A DNA stretch of 64,000 nucleotides from assembly GCA_900708905.1 (NCBI GenBank), contig CAADRB010000017.1:2484947-2548946 (forward strand), given 5' to 3'. The position numbers were made by a program, and so were the translations under genes. The notes beneath the pieces are model-generated. The model saw nothing but the letters and a program-made list of their open reading frames with translations. It ran no database searches and had not been told where the DNA came from. The DNA comes from Hymenolepis diminuta (lineage: Eukaryota > Platyhelminthes > Cestoda > Cyclophyllidea > Hymenolepididae). Shown piece after piece: positions 12,591-25,277 of the stretch. Every line of letters starts with the position of its first letter. Positions within the stretch are counted from its first letter, which is position 1.

Positions 12591-14069
12591 GAAGAAATCT
12601 ATCACGTTAGATTTTCGGGTCTTTATTCAACCCATTGTTCGTTAAAGCTACTACTTTTCTTACATGAAACTATGCCTATTTACTTTCTTTTTGAAATAAA
12701 CTCTGAAAATTCCACTAAAGTCTACTTAGAGTCACTACTGACATTAAGAACCTTTGAAATTAATGTTTTAAAAGGCTGGATTTTTGTCAGTTTAAGAGAG
12801 ACTTATATTTATTTAGGTTGTTGAAGAGTCATGATGATTTATATGGAACAAGAAAACTCTACCGAAAAAGATATTGACTCCAGTAATTTAAACATAAAAT
12901 GGCCATGGATACACCACCGATGAGGAGTGTATTGGTTAAATGTGATTTACAAGAGGAGTAGAATAATGTATGTTTCTCATATAATCGGCTCCAGGAGACC
13001 CTCCCTTTAGCTAAGCCTTTTGTTGTGAATGCGTCTCTGAATAGGTTTGGGTATTATGTTATTTATAAAATCAAGCTCAGTCAATGGCTATCAACCCTGT
13101 TCATTAAGAGATTTAGGTCCGGCAATACGTAGAATTCATGAGGTTTGAAATGAAGATGAGAATAAGAAATCCACCTGGGGACAGCCAATCTCTGGCACTC
13201 AATTTTCTCGTGAAGATAACAGATTGAATGCTGGAAGATTACAGCTTAGGAAATACCAGCGAAAAACAGGGTAAACTCGATAAGTTATTGCTCATTTCAG
13301 CTTTTTAAACTACATTACCACAAGATAGAAGGAATAAAAATGCAAATTTAGAATAAAAAGAAAGAGGTAGCTTTGTAACCAGGACGCTGAAATTATGACT
13401 AGGTAGCCGAGTCAAGTTAGAAATGCAAGCGTTAGATAGCGTTGAGAAAATCAATAAGCGCCATGCAGATTGATAGCTGAGTCATGCTATGCAGAATGCA
13501 GGAGGCAGGATGCTGGGTTACGTTGATAAGCGGCCTTGAATAATCCTCAGATCAGCTCCCAGACATTAAAACTGTTGAATATCTGCCAGTTCAAGTGACT
13601 TCAGGTCGTGCTTCTTTTAAATGAGATCTATTTACGGGAAAATTTTAAAAAAACGAACTTAAAAATAAAAGGACACTGCAAACTTCATTTCAATTACTCG
13701 TAAATATTAATCTCGAAGTCACATTTCTTCCAACGTTTAATTGCATTATAAAAAGTACGCATAGGCGGTAGGTGCACACCATTATGGGTACTAAGACTAC
13801 GTAGGATCCCTCTTACGCATAACCAGACGTCATTCGGGTAAAAATAACATATATATACATATATACATAAAAATATATTATCGTGATTTTTGTGCTTTTA
13901 GGTCATGCGGCAAAATTAGTGTAAAAGGAACGTGTTGCAAGTAAAAAGCATAGCTTTGGCAACAGAGAATTTGAAAATAAAAATCACTCTGCACAAATAG
14001 AAGATTTGGAGTTTGACAAGGCTAAATTGTAATTGATCAATAGAGTAACACAAATCTTTGCGTCGGCGG
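12591..14069. other. No gene seen; microsatellite at 13848-13873
   Basis: Contains a short TA/CA simple repeat (acatatatatacatatatac) near 13850 and purine-rich sequence at 13320-13540 in which 'gttgagaaaatcaataagcg' and 'gttgataagcgg' are loosely repeated. No coding frame is supported. Confidence 0.4.
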
Positions 14070-14190
14070 AGCATCGATAACCGAGTTCGTCTGCTATATC
14101 AGAGGTCGGGGGTTCGGTTCCCACCGAACTGGTTAAATCTGGTTGAATTGGAGTCTCTCACCATGGGGACCCTGTGGTGCCATACCCATA
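14070..14190 (+). repeat. tRNA-derived SINE copy 3
   Basis: A-box-like 'ataaccgagttcgtctgc' and a clear B box 'ggttcggttccc' (14111-14122) lie about 35 bases apart, as in tRNA genes. No 7-bp acceptor stem closes it, so it is a SINE head rather than a tRNA gene. Downstream 'gaactggttaaatctggt' and 'gtctctcaccatggggaccc' match the tail blocks of the other copies. Confidence 0.6.
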
Positions 14191-14994
14191 ATGAATGTTG
14201 AGTGTGAAATTTGTTTGGTATATCTGCAAGCATCAAAGCTGAAAATCTCCGATATTACGACAAATATCTTCGCAACTATGAAAACGGGAGTGGGACCTTT
14301 AAAATACTGCTAATTGAGAAGTACCCTTTTTGCTAACAAATTAGAACCAGATCACAAATATGCAGTAATGCAAACGGCATTCATACAATCCTTCATTCAT
14401 GAATTTCACTATTTAGTAAAGGCCTCCTCAATTTTCGCTATGAAGACGAACATACTACTAAATGTAAATTTTTTACTCCCCGAAGTTCTAGAGTGCAAAG
14501 AGGCATCAACCACAATACGAGATTTTGAGAAATCACTCTTCAAAAATGACTTCATATATGTAATGTTAAAAGTTAAATAGTTCCTTTTCCAATTCAAATT
14601 TTAATATGGGTATTTAGTTATTATTTTCAAACAATTGGACTTATAGGAAATTGAATGTTATAATTCTGCGATATTTCAGTTTTTTTCTAATGTAACACTA
14701 TGGGAGGTTTCGCATTGAAACCATTTCTTTTGCCTATTAAATTGAAATATATCTAGTCACTTACTTAAGCAGATCGGTACTGCTATGGGTATAAGACTGT
14801 CTCAATTCATCGACTTAACGTTTAAGAAGTGTTTATAAAGTTTAGCTCTTACTGTAACACACTTACTTATAGCTGAAACTAAAGATGGTAGTACTCTGCC
14901 TTCAAGCCAATTGATTAATTTGCTGAGAAATGAGTGACTTCATATAACTGATAGTTAAAGGTCAACTCATTGTCGAGCGGATGTCCACTTTTAT
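14191..14994. other. No gene seen
   Basis: Overlapping 88- and 62-codon frames on opposite strands (14314-14597) have no motif and no splice or promoter context. They are considered chance. Confidence 0.4.
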
Positions 14995-15340
14995 TGTAAA
15001 GACTAGGGAACCACCAGCTGTAGATGAAAGAGTACGGGCTCCGCGGCCTTGAGACATGTTTGTTGGCGTCTTAACTGAAATACATGTACCGTCACATACA
15101 CTATTAATTGTATCTCCTCAATACCACTTTGTTGTGGAATGTAAGATATCTTCAAAGCCAAAGTTGATTAACTGTTACAGTAGTACACAGGGTACACAAA
15201 TATATGCTCAGATTGATTCAAAGGTCCCAAAAAACTATCATCAAAACTCAAGTCTACATAATCTCTAAGGCAGTCCTGGGTACTTTAAGAAACCGCTAAT
15301 GAATGCCTTTTATGTATGAATCGAATAAAACTTCATGTTA
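14995..15340. repeat. Repeat family E, copy 2
   Basis: Second copy of the segment at 5640-6000. The strongest shared part is 15200-15340, ending 'gaataaaacttcatgtt' against 'aataaaacctcgtgtaat' in copy 1. The aataaa may be an old polyadenylation-like tail of the repeat. Confidence 0.5.
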
Positions 15341-16639
15341 CTTAAAAAATAGCATCTATTTATTGATAGAAAGCACCAATATATTTTCAAAGCAGGGAGT
15401 TACTTCTTAATTGACGTTTGGTTAACAGCCGACTCTGCATTAGTTTTCATGCATGGCCGTAAAATAAAAGTTCGATCGCATAATATTTTCCGGACCACCG
15501 TTGAGAATCTAGTGAGAAAGTGTAAGTTAGTCCAGTTAGCCAAGATTTTAGTTTTGAATGTTAATATTTCAACTTTCAATAATTAAAATTTATCAATTAT
15601 ATTATTAAAGAATAAAATAAAATAAGAGAATCCTACTCTCTTCGTTAGCCATTAGTTCGGTGAAGTGATCAGCCAATAGCATTAATGTATTTTAAGCGCT
15701 GCAGTAGTATAGCCATTATAATAACTAGAGAACGGCAACTAACTAATTTTATGTTTGAAAAGTGAGAAAACATAAAACCATTTAGGGTTAACAAAGCAAG
15801 GAAAACATCAGCATCCCTATTGGGCTTAATTTTCACTAAAGGTACGGCGCCAATCAAGAAATTAGATTGCCTAAGGGGAACCTGAAAAGTAACATGCATA
15901 TGGGACGAGCTAGATTAGATCCGAATATTTACTTCAAGACACTATAAACAGGACAGGTTACTAAAATAGCCTCCAATAGAATGCCCTACGTAGATAAGTT
16001 GTAGAGGTTTTTACAGAATTGATATTACTAAAACCCCAAATCCATGCTAATTAGAAGTAACTGGGAAAAATCGGCTTTGAATAATGTGCTCTCTGTTCTA
16101 ATTGCATCACCAAGCTAATTTTTCTCCATACTAAACTTGAAATCTATTTCCGTGAATATATAGTATAATCTGCGATTGAAAAACTCATTCCGGAAACCAC
16201 CCTTAGAAAATAATCAAATCATATAGTCTAGAATACTAATAACACACCCTAATAAGTCTCATCAATGTTCCACGGACTATATAGTCCTATATTAGGTTGT
16301 GTAATAAAAGGTATTAATATCTAGGTATTTCGCCACCCCATAGATTACCGGAGTTTGGTTATATGGTTTCATTCGCTTAACTGGTTTAATGAAGCTTCTC
16401 AAAATAACGTGAAATAAAGGAATACAATATTTCGTTTTGTACTTACATGGCCCTAGCATATGGTTTTAACTAAAATAATTATGCTTTCATTAGTTGGCCT
16501 ATTGTTTAATTTTATACCAAGGATATTACATTTATTAGAGAGTGAGAAGATACCGGTTCTGAGAGGTAAATATGTTATCTTGAGTTAATACTGCTTACTG
16601 AGTTCTGCCAAATTAAAACTCTGTTACCTCAGCCCTACC
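15341..16639. other. No gene seen; palindrome at 16274-16287
   Basis: AT-rich. A perfect 14-base palindrome ggactatatagtcc lies at 16274-16287. The minus-strand 76-codon frame at 15669-15899 has no recognisable feature. Confidence 0.4.
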
Positions 16640-16990
16640 ACCTTAAGATCGTGTAAGCTTCTTAAAATCATGAAAGATCATTCTGCTTTCTCAACCTTGG
16701 AACGAAGAAAATGAATTGAAGCGGCAAGACCGATCATCATAACTGAACAATTGATCAATAAGGATTGAATATCATGAACAAAAAAGAGCTCAGTAATTCA
16801 GGGGATGAATCATGGCAATTGAATTTAGGGATATGAACTATCCGATAAGTACATATTGTACAACCCTTATTCAAAATTCAAATGAAAATGGCTTTACTTT
16901 CGACATCTTTCCTACTCCCTCTCTCTTATCATTAATTATACTTATTACTAACCGAGTTGGGTTGCTCTCCCGTAGTGGGAAATTGCAAAA
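16640..16990 (+). repeat. Repeat family C, copy 3 (longest)
   Basis: Co-linear with 34262-34600 over more than 250 bases. Shared blocks include 'gccttctcaacc' / 'gctttctcaacc', 'tgaagcggcaagaccga', 'gtaattcaggggacaaatcg' / 'gtaattcaggggatgaatca', 'atatgaact' and a pyrimidine-rich right part (ctccctctcttatcatt). This is the best reference copy for building a consensus. Confidence 0.65.
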
Positions 16991-18344
16991 TTAGTCTATT
17001 TTGATGTGAGTTATAATATAATGCCCTGAATTTGTATGGTAATCCATTTTTGTTCGTTCTTAACTGGTTCTATTTTTTCAATATCCAAGGCCTTCAAATT
17101 CGATCGGATATTAACTTTAACGGAGATATTTAACGGGAAAATCATTTTGGACACAGATTCTTATTAGCAATGCATTTTCGCAATCGCGTATTTCATAAGT
17201 TTTACTTCGTATTAAATAAAAAGCGCGGATCTGGAACTGCATAAACTCTTAGAATATAATTAGTTAATATTTTAGTTGCTATAAGCTAGAGCAGGTCAAA
17301 TCTAATTTAATTTTGGCTTCCATTACCTTTATCTTTAGCATGGACTTCAAATCGAGTTTAGAGACACAGGTCTACGTTTTCATAAAAAAATCGCAACTTT
17401 TTTCATTATTCTACTATGTTCGTTTTGGATTCCATTGACCTCTGATAGTGCAGAATAAATACGAGCTGAAAATCCTTCCAAATAAATATTCCAATTCCGT
17501 CTATCGAAATGCCTTTCGTGAATCTCATTTGGTCCACTCCACACCACAATCTCTAATTAGTCGTACAATCAGCATTTATTCGATAATTTTAGTTATCTAC
17601 TAAGTATTTCTTTTCTACCATTTCTTTTTCATTGCCACAACGTCAGATTAGTAAGAACACCACTTCGCCACATCAACAACGACGATAATAGCGAAACATA
17701 TATTTCATTTGCATAACGACGCATGTATTCAAATCAAAGAAGAACAAGAAGAGCCATTCATTAATTTCTCATTCTCTTCTTCAGTCGCTATGGTTACAGA
17801 GAAGGTCAATCATTGCACTGGTGTGCATCGCCAGGGTCTCTCATTCTCTCTCTCTCTCTCTACACAGTGTATGACAGATGGTCATGCCGATTGCACTTCA
17901 CACCGATGTACGATCGCTTATTAATAATGCAAATTGTGTGCTCGTAGCCATTAAATGAGAATCTGTTGTCATTCCAAGAATGAAAATAGGATTCATAGAC
18001 GTCTTTATTCAATTTCTCAGAGAGAAAAGAGAAAGACGAATACATTGACACTGAGGTAAAACCAAAGGCTCTTGTTGGTCAACTGATACACGTAGATGAG
18101 ATCCATACTTTCATTGTTTGTTGGAGTCAGCAGGGATTAAGTCTTAAGCTAGTTCCATACAAAATTGATCCTCAAAAGTAACCATTATTGCAAGAGAAGT
18201 TGCCGATAGGGTACGGCGAAAAATCGGTGAGCTATTGCCTTACCCAGATTCACGTTCTCCATTTTCCACGAAAAAGGATGGAAATATAGGCGGTGGCTGA
18301 ATACGTGTGGTAGCTGCAAATTTAAAACTAATTATAGCATAATT
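16991..18344. other. No gene assigned; CT tract with splice-like acceptor near 17868
   Basis: A (CT)n run at 17845-17860 is followed by 'tacacag' and then a 19-codon run with three Cys residues ending in TAA at 17924. This looks like a 3' splice site but the open run is too short to support an exon. The rest is AT-rich sequence without features. Confidence 0.3.
17845..17861 (+). repeat. CT microsatellite
   Basis: An uninterrupted run of CT dinucleotides on the plus strand, the same simple repeat as at 25244-25261. Confidence 0.8.
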
Positions 18345-18470
18345 ACTTAAATAAAATGGAAAAACAAGTGTTGGATAACGTGAGGAAATCGACAAATAGA
18401 TCAAATGCCGAGGGATGGGTCATACGCAGACGTCGTGAATAGGGTAGGAAACGGATTAAAATCGATACGT
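18345..18470. repeat. Repeat family G, copy 1
   Basis: 'cgagggatgggtcatacgca' matches 'ctagggatgagtcatacgca' at 32305-32324. Weaker similarity continues on both sides, such as 'gaatagggtaggaaacggat' against 'gaaaataggataaattgact'. Confidence 0.4.
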
Positions 18471-19754
18471 AATTATAGGTCAGCATCATGGCCACTTCAA
18501 AACTGTGTGGACCAGTTTCAAACAATTGGAACAAGCGCAGTTTAAGCAGCACAGTACGGAATTTGCCGGAAAGCCAATTCAATATAAGAGAATATTAAAA
18601 TACGTTGTTTCATCCCCATTCAAATATGCTTGAGATTAGTAGTCTTCAGTTTTACTTCTCAACCCGTCCCCACTTCGAACTTTTCGGAGTCTTATTTTTT
18701 TGAGTTCACTATATCTTAACAGTCAGGGTTTCCGTTTTTTGATAGATACCTTCACGATTATTCTTTATGAAAAAACCTTTTTCATAAAATACGTAAAGAT
18801 ATTAATGCAGAGGGGGAGAAGTAACAGAGCAGAATACTTGCCTCCATTGCTGGTATTGCGTGTTGTTATTAATTGTACCAATTTTTAAGCCATTAACGGT
18901 TAGCTTTAACTATTTTTGCAGGCATAATATTAAATAATTTGTGTTGGTAGTTCCTGAACTGGAAATACCTGCTGATATATGTTACAAATTCCTGGAGTCG
19001 AGTTGATTTGTGTAAGAAACGTCGATGAAAGAACAACAGGGTCTGGCCGGGAGAAAGCTTACACCTGGGTTTATACAGATAGAGTCAGTAGGCAGTTGAA
19101 ATAGTTGAAAGACGATTGGTACCCAGCTGGGAAGAGAGGGATAAAGAAATGGTCATTAAGGAGTTGAAAGGGAGTATTGTCGAACAATCGTTAGACTCTT
19201 CGTGAGAGCCATGGACGAATTGATAGTATTTTGACAATTACCAAACTGTCTAAAAACACTAATTTTGATCCTGGAATAGCTCATCGAAAACAACTCCTGA
19301 AAATTTAATCGGAGAATAGTTCTTTAATTAAGCGTTTTCAATGAATACACATTAACTGCTTACAGTAGAGCTGAAATTCAAACTTGAATAAAATGACCCT
19401 TTTCTACTTCTTCAAATTTGTACGCCTAGAACAACTAGGTTAATACATTTCGATGTGCACGAACTTACTGAAAACCATTTAATAAAATTATATTCGGCTT
19501 GGGGTGTCGAGTAAAATTTTCCCTCCAGATTCTGAAATGGCATCTGAATTTTGTCCGATGTGTTCTAATTCCCACTTAGAGTATGCTCTAATATATGGGA
19601 TGTAGAATGCTTTTCAAGTGGTCTCCACGAATAAGACTGATGAATTGCTGTCCATATAATACGATATTCTAATCTAATAGAGTAGTATCTTTAAAATAAT
19701 ACACCAGGAAATCGGCCTAAAACTTCTAAACTTCATTAAGAAAAGTAGGAAGGT
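18471..19754. other. No gene seen
   Basis: The 19020-19200 stretch is purine-rich and somewhat richer in G+C. No frame or signal is supported. Confidence 0.4.
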
Positions 19755-19925
19755 TTTTTGGAGTCGTTCTTATGAGAAGTTCGTATTCTATCAGCCCTCT
19801 TGTTAACCAGAATTAATCAACACTATTGGTTATCAATCTCTTTTGGTACCCATTAAACTAAGGATTGAACTCCTAACCTCTGATTTGGCAGTGATGCATG
19901 GTTTTAATACTCATATCCGTCGATG
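19755..19925 (-). repeat. tRNA-derived SINE copy 4
   Basis: On the plus strand the order is a tail block 'gagaagttcgtattctatca', then 'gttaaccagaattaatcaac', then 'aaggattgaactcctaacct'. The last is the reverse complement of a B box (AGGAGTTCAATCC). The order matches the minus-strand copies at 28.5, 43.0, 46.9 and 56.8 kb. Confidence 0.55.
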
Positions 19926-21544
19926 AAAAATTCTGGATCACCCATCATTGAGTATATAGTTATTTTTAATATTCATCGGAAGTCACAATGAATGCAGCTA
20001 GACCTTTCAAAATTCAAAGGATTCCAACCTATGCACAAGATATGTCAATTGCTTGGCCAAGTTTTCATATTACATGTCAAAAACTACTGAATGATGTCAT
20101 CACTAATAGTTAATGGTTTCCTCCACAGTTTAAAGTAGAATTTCAGTAGAGAAATAACTGTTCGTGAATGAGAAAATTTGAGGAAATCAAATGAACGCCG
20201 CAAATACTATGATGAGCATCTGCTCATTGTGTTAAGCAGAAGTCAGTTATCCAAAGTGTCCTGATCGTATTGAATTTACTATTCCATCTGCCATACAATA
20301 ATACAAGGTCACAAAGAAGAGTTTGAGTCTGATGTGTGGGCTGTCCAGGAACTAGGTATGTCTGGCGTATATCAAGGGATTCATTTTAATTATGACCATT
20401 TTCACCAGATTATTAACTAAAGAATCAATTGAAATTTAAAGATATTGCACCCATATTTAATCATTTTAACCAGGTTACAAACATCATGTATTTCAAGGGA
20501 AATGAAGTCATGAAGGCTGTTTATTTTCGTTTTATGGAACATTCTAACCAGAGTTTAGCTTCGACCATCTGCTATCCAAACTTTTGTCTGCTACTTCCCC
20601 AAACGATCGCGGTAAACAGCGAATATTACGGACCTTTTCCACCGATTTTACATTATCGAACAGGATTATTCAATAACATTTCACAAGTGCCTTCAAATTT
20701 AGATTATCACTGACAAATTAAATTTTTACTTCAGTAGAAGTCAGTTATTATTGGCAAAGTTAATACCATCATTTGTTATAGAAATCTTTATAGGGAAGAA
20801 ACTTAACATAAAGTAGAGGTAAATAGAAGTTGCCAAGTAAGGATATGGTCCTTAAGTAAATAACTTTGCACTAATGACATTCTTAACCGTTCATAACTCA
20901 CTTTCGAACACAACAAATTATAGGGACGTACTTGCAGGCATATATGCGAAGTTTTGTTAATATAATAAAAATTATCCAAATCCATCTTTGTCGGCTCTTG
21001 TCTAACAGATACTTTGGAATATAATTCTGATGAAGTGTCCTCATTAGAATGCCTGAACGACAACGCCAACAAATATGATTCAACCCCGCAGCGTTGATAC
21101 TTTGTCTCGGGATACACTTTACAAATTTGCAGGTGGGATTAGGTCTCAGACAACCGTAATTATTACCGATGGTGACAAAAAGTATGTGAACACATTCTGC
21201 TCTTCTCATCTTGGTAAATGAAAAAGACTATCAAAAATATTAATATTATTATACGTGCCAAAGCAAAAATCTTACATTTTTAATTGTGAGCAGTCGTCTG
21301 ATTAATCCGGTGAGGGATAAAGAGGAGTGAATTGAGCAGAAATTGAGAATAAAGTCAGAGCATCAAAATGTCCAGTCTTGTTTATTTATTTGAGTCATAT
21401 TAATTATGACAGTTTATTGTTTTATGTTCACATTGTGTTCTCCTGAGTCTGAAATAATTCATTTTCCCAATGTTCAGAGTCTATTGACCGGTTGACTGAT
21501 TTGGATATTTGGTCATAATGCACTTTTTCCTCTAGTGACCAAGA
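19926..21544. other. No gene assigned; holds the window's longest open runs
   Basis: The minus strand is open from about 21138 down to 20803 (about 111 codons), overlapped in another frame by a 103-codon run; a 94-codon plus-strand frame lies at 20429-20713. None shows a family motif or splice context. These lengths are about what the longest chance frames should be at this stop density, so I do not call them genes. Confidence 0.4.
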
Positions 21545-21620
21545 TTACCGGGCGCTACTGGTTTACGTGATTTCGACAAAGCAGAGCTCACTAGAGTTCA
21601 CACATCTTATGTATTTTATT
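21545..21620. repeat. Repeat family H, copy 1
   Basis: 'gagctcactagagttcacac' recurs at 50213-50232 as 'cagctcactagagtttaccc', with weaker similarity before it ('cgtgatttcgacaaag' / 'catgattttaacatga'). Confidence 0.4.
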
Positions 21621-23779
21621 AAAATGGAGTCAATCCTAGCTAATAGCATTACTCCACTGATCGGAATTGCTTGCGTAAAATTTAACGTCATATTATTAAG
21701 GCGATTTCCGGACACCTGGATTCTGGACATGATCTACACACTATCTCTCACAGACGTTTGCAGTTGTCTCCCACATTTACAACTCGTTTCAAGGTACCAA
21801 GATGTAACCTAGTTAATACGTATTTCTCTGGAGTCTTTTGGGTGTTGCACGTGTTTCCAAATACGTTATAATCAATCTACCCAACTAAATTGTGCTTCTT
21901 CCCAGACATGTATAAACTACGGTAGCACTTGGGGTAGTTTCTGGCTAACTTATGCAGATACCTATGAATACTGCAATTAACTGATTAATTAGCAAAATTT
22001 TTAAGAATATTTAAGAATATGTTCTACATTTATCAAAGTATTCCATTAGTGCATTTTTCATTTAAGAGCTCACAATAATTATTAAAACTGAAAAGAGAAT
22101 TAACTTTTGTAATAAAAGCATTTCTTGGAAAAATAATATTTCATTATGCTTATACCAATAGACATTGCCTTTTAGCTATGCAGTTCAAGATAAAATGGAA
22201 GGTCTATAAAGCCTAAAATTAACTATTTTGTATTAGGCCGTTTTGGTAATTATTCATGCAAATTAATACCCCCTCAAATCCTCCTTAGATAACCTTAAGC
22301 AACGCCTTTATGCAACGTGCGTCTTCACTACATAGGACTAACTTTCAATTCTGTTCTTCTTTTACCTGAGACTCATTATTTTAAAGCAAACGTCAATGGC
22401 TTTCCACAGGGTAACGTATCACTTTAGGATTAATGTTTCAAAAGTAATATTTGCTTTTCTGAGATTTATCAATATTCCAGTTCGATTCAGTGCTATCTCA
22501 AAAATGATGAAGGTTTAGTTATCTGAGATTACGCTATTTTGAATAAATTAATGGACGTGTGATAAGTTACACTCAAATCAACTTCTGGTCTATTAACCTT
22601 GACCATAAGAAAAGACTTAAACTCATCTCCTCACTCTAGCTAGATACAACTAATGTCTTAAGATCACAGGAGAACCCGGGGATAACATATATTGACTAAA
22701 TTGCATCATAGTATGATGTGTTAATTCAACCGTCTAAATAGCTGAACTAGACAGACTTGACTATGGATGAAGGTCAATCACATTCAGGCCGCCATTCAGG
22801 AGCCCAAATACAACAACAACCATTCAGCTTGCCGATTATGAACATTAGCATATGATCATCAAATCGCTCATGAATCAAAAGTGAGACCTTTTTACTCCGC
22901 CATATAATTTATACAATCAGAGTTAATGCCAATTCAGCAGTATCTACATAATTTTCTTACATCGTCTCTACCGCTGAATAATAGACGGAAACTTCTAATG
23001 CCGAATTGTAAATATATTTGGTTTTTTACCTTGAAATTCCTGCTACCCCATTAAGTCTCGGTTTGAAGAAAACCCAGATCTCTAGGAATAAAATGTAAAA
23101 TCCGAATGGTTATACTGCGTCTTCAAAAATTAAAAAACAACATCGGAGTATGTAGTCTAATAACCAAAGTCTCAATACATCAAATTAGCTACCTCCTTAA
23201 ATTCTTCGCAAATTCTGTCTTGCTCAATTAGAAACCATGGCATAATCTTTCCAAAAATGAAGCATAAAGCAATAATTGACATGCAAGAGGCGATGACAAT
23301 AGAGAATGCAGCAGGAATTTATTTCGCTTCAATCGAACTTTTGGACAAAACAGGGAGGTTCATAATAAGTCAGATTATTTATCAGGAATTTTAATCCCGC
23401 TTTAATTTTCTTAATTAAATTTAATTCAAATGTGCGGTAATATTGCCTCCATTTAACAGTCTGTGTTGAGATTGGAAAGATGTTACGGTGATCTTACCAA
23501 ATAAAGGGATGATTCTATATGTGCTTCCAAAATGATTTTTAATCACATTCTCTATGAAAATACTCTGAATTTTGTCCCCGAGACCACAGTGATGTCTTTA
23601 TGACTCAAAACTCTATTTGTCATATCCAGACGGGTCTACTGATTCTCCCTTTTATACAACTATCCCGTTTCATTTAAAGGGTACATTGCACTCATATCCT
23701 TACGTGAATCCTTGCCGGAATGATTCATTCCAACTGAGTATTTCCACCCGCATACACACGGACATACGCTTGTCAGTTA
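21621..23779. other. No gene seen
   Basis: AT-rich, including a direct duplication 'ttaagaatatttaagaatat' near 22000. A 98-codon plus-strand frame from 23617 into family F copy 2 is overlapped by open frames on both strands, typical of a region with few stops rather than a gene. Confidence 0.4.
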
Positions 23780-24010
23780 TCTGCTTGTATGCTTCCTTCT
23801 CATCTCCTCCCTCTCTCTTGCCTTCTCGGATCCTTATTTTGGTTAATTCAATACACTTTGGCCTACACAACTCTTTGTATCCTACATTTTGCAATTTTAC
23901 TTGCTGTTGCTAGTTGCTACCTATTAGTCTTAATTTCTAAATTAGTGACCTCTGTCTCTGTTACTCCAACAAACTGGTGACCTTGTGGGCATTCATCCAC
24001 CTGCACAACA
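23780..24010 (+). repeat. Repeat family F, copy 2
   Basis: A CT-rich block (ctccctctctcttgccttct near 23808) and, about 130 bases on, 'taaattagtgacctctgtct' mirror copy 1 at 12235-12460. Open frames on both strands here follow from the low stop density of the pyrimidine-rich repeat. Confidence 0.4.
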
Positions 24011-25243
24011 ATAACTCCTACAATTTGGTAACTCCTAAACTGATGATATCGGTTCTTGTTACTTCTAAGAGTTATTATTATCAGTAATTTCACTTTTTCT
24101 CTGTTTCTTTTCGGCTCATCTCTAGCCGGTTTCAGTTTCTTGTGTTTATTCCTTCTGAATGAACTAATCACTAACTCATTCCTTATTTTGAAATTTCACG
24201 TCTGAAAAGTCTGATACTTAAATAAGTGTTCAAAATGTTTTTTAATAAAGTTGGGCACTTTAGAATCTCTTATTCGAAGTGGCCGAAGATCTTTAACTCT
24301 ATCTCTATAGTCGATGCTACTCAGTGAAATGCATTTAAACGTTAATTTTGAGGATAATTATAGTCTGCAGACAATGAGTTGCAAATAAGTTCTCACTAAT
24401 TTACCTGATTTTCATCAGAGTTTAATCTAGTAGAGGATTTACATAAAGAGGACTAGAATATTTGAGTATCTTTTGTTTGCCTACCATTATTTCCGTTTTC
24501 TGCAAACTTCAAATTACCATTTACTTGCCTCGTCACTTTCTTTTCTCAAGATGTTCCAAAAGATGTGAAATGTCTAATAGCTGCAGTTCTGAAAATTATT
24601 AGCCATTGGGTAGCCAAAGTTTGAATTCCCCCAAATGCATTTACACAAGTATCTGCCAAGAGTTTGATGAGATACGAATAAGGCTATGCGGTAAAGCTGA
24701 ATTAGAAACAGGCTTTTCCAAAGCGAGATTAAAAACTTAGTATTGGGAAGATTATTTTCAGGCACCATTTCCTATACCACTCATTAAAAATGTACGTATT
24801 AATTCTGCCCTTAGTATCTTGGTAGTATCTCAATGGATCAAACATCTATGAATAGCCATCGTATCTTGAAAGAAAATTTACACTATTTCCCTGTATACTT
24901 CAATCTTTTCCAACAGTAGACTATAGAAATATCTCATTCAACCTAAAATTTTTATACCCACTTTTCCTAACACTGAGTAGAAAGCGGCACCTAGTTATTT
25001 CCATTTGATAAATTGTCTCAACTTTTACTAATTAAACCTGTATTCACAATTCTAACCAAGTAATAATTGACTAAAGGTGATTAGCGACAAATGACAGTTT
25101 GGAACCAATCCGTGAGGTGTTCACGCCTATTAGATGTGATCAAATAAACTGCCATTACTACAAACTTACGCGTACTTTTAGCGGGCATGTAACAACGCAT
25201 TTACTACGATTGTATTTTGTGCAGTTTTAAGCTTTCTCATGAA
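24011..25243. other. No gene seen
   Basis: AT-rich. If the exon candidate at 25278 is real, this stretch would be part of its upstream intron or earlier exons, but I found no exon here with a matching phase-2 donor. Confidence 0.35.
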
Positions 25244-25261
25244 CTCTCTCTCTCTCTCTCT
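25244..25261 (+). repeat. CT microsatellite / polypyrimidine tract
   Basis: A run of CT dinucleotides 17-30 bases upstream of the AG at 25276-25277, the position expected for the polypyrimidine tract of a 3' splice site. Confidence 0.7.
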
Positions 25262-25277
25262 GTGCTGTTTACTCCAG

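Noticed and set aside
14070..14190. A functional tRNA gene
   Set aside because: A and B boxes are present, but no 7-bp acceptor stem or cloverleaf closes, and related copies with the same tail are scattered through the window.
20803..21209. Overlapping minus-strand frames of 104 and 103 residues as genes
   Set aside because: They overlap in different frames, have no motif or splice context, and are about as long as the longest frame expected by chance at this stop density.
23617..24171. Overlapping frames on both strands as a coding locus
   Set aside because: Open frames on both strands reflect low stop density in a pyrimidine-rich repeat.
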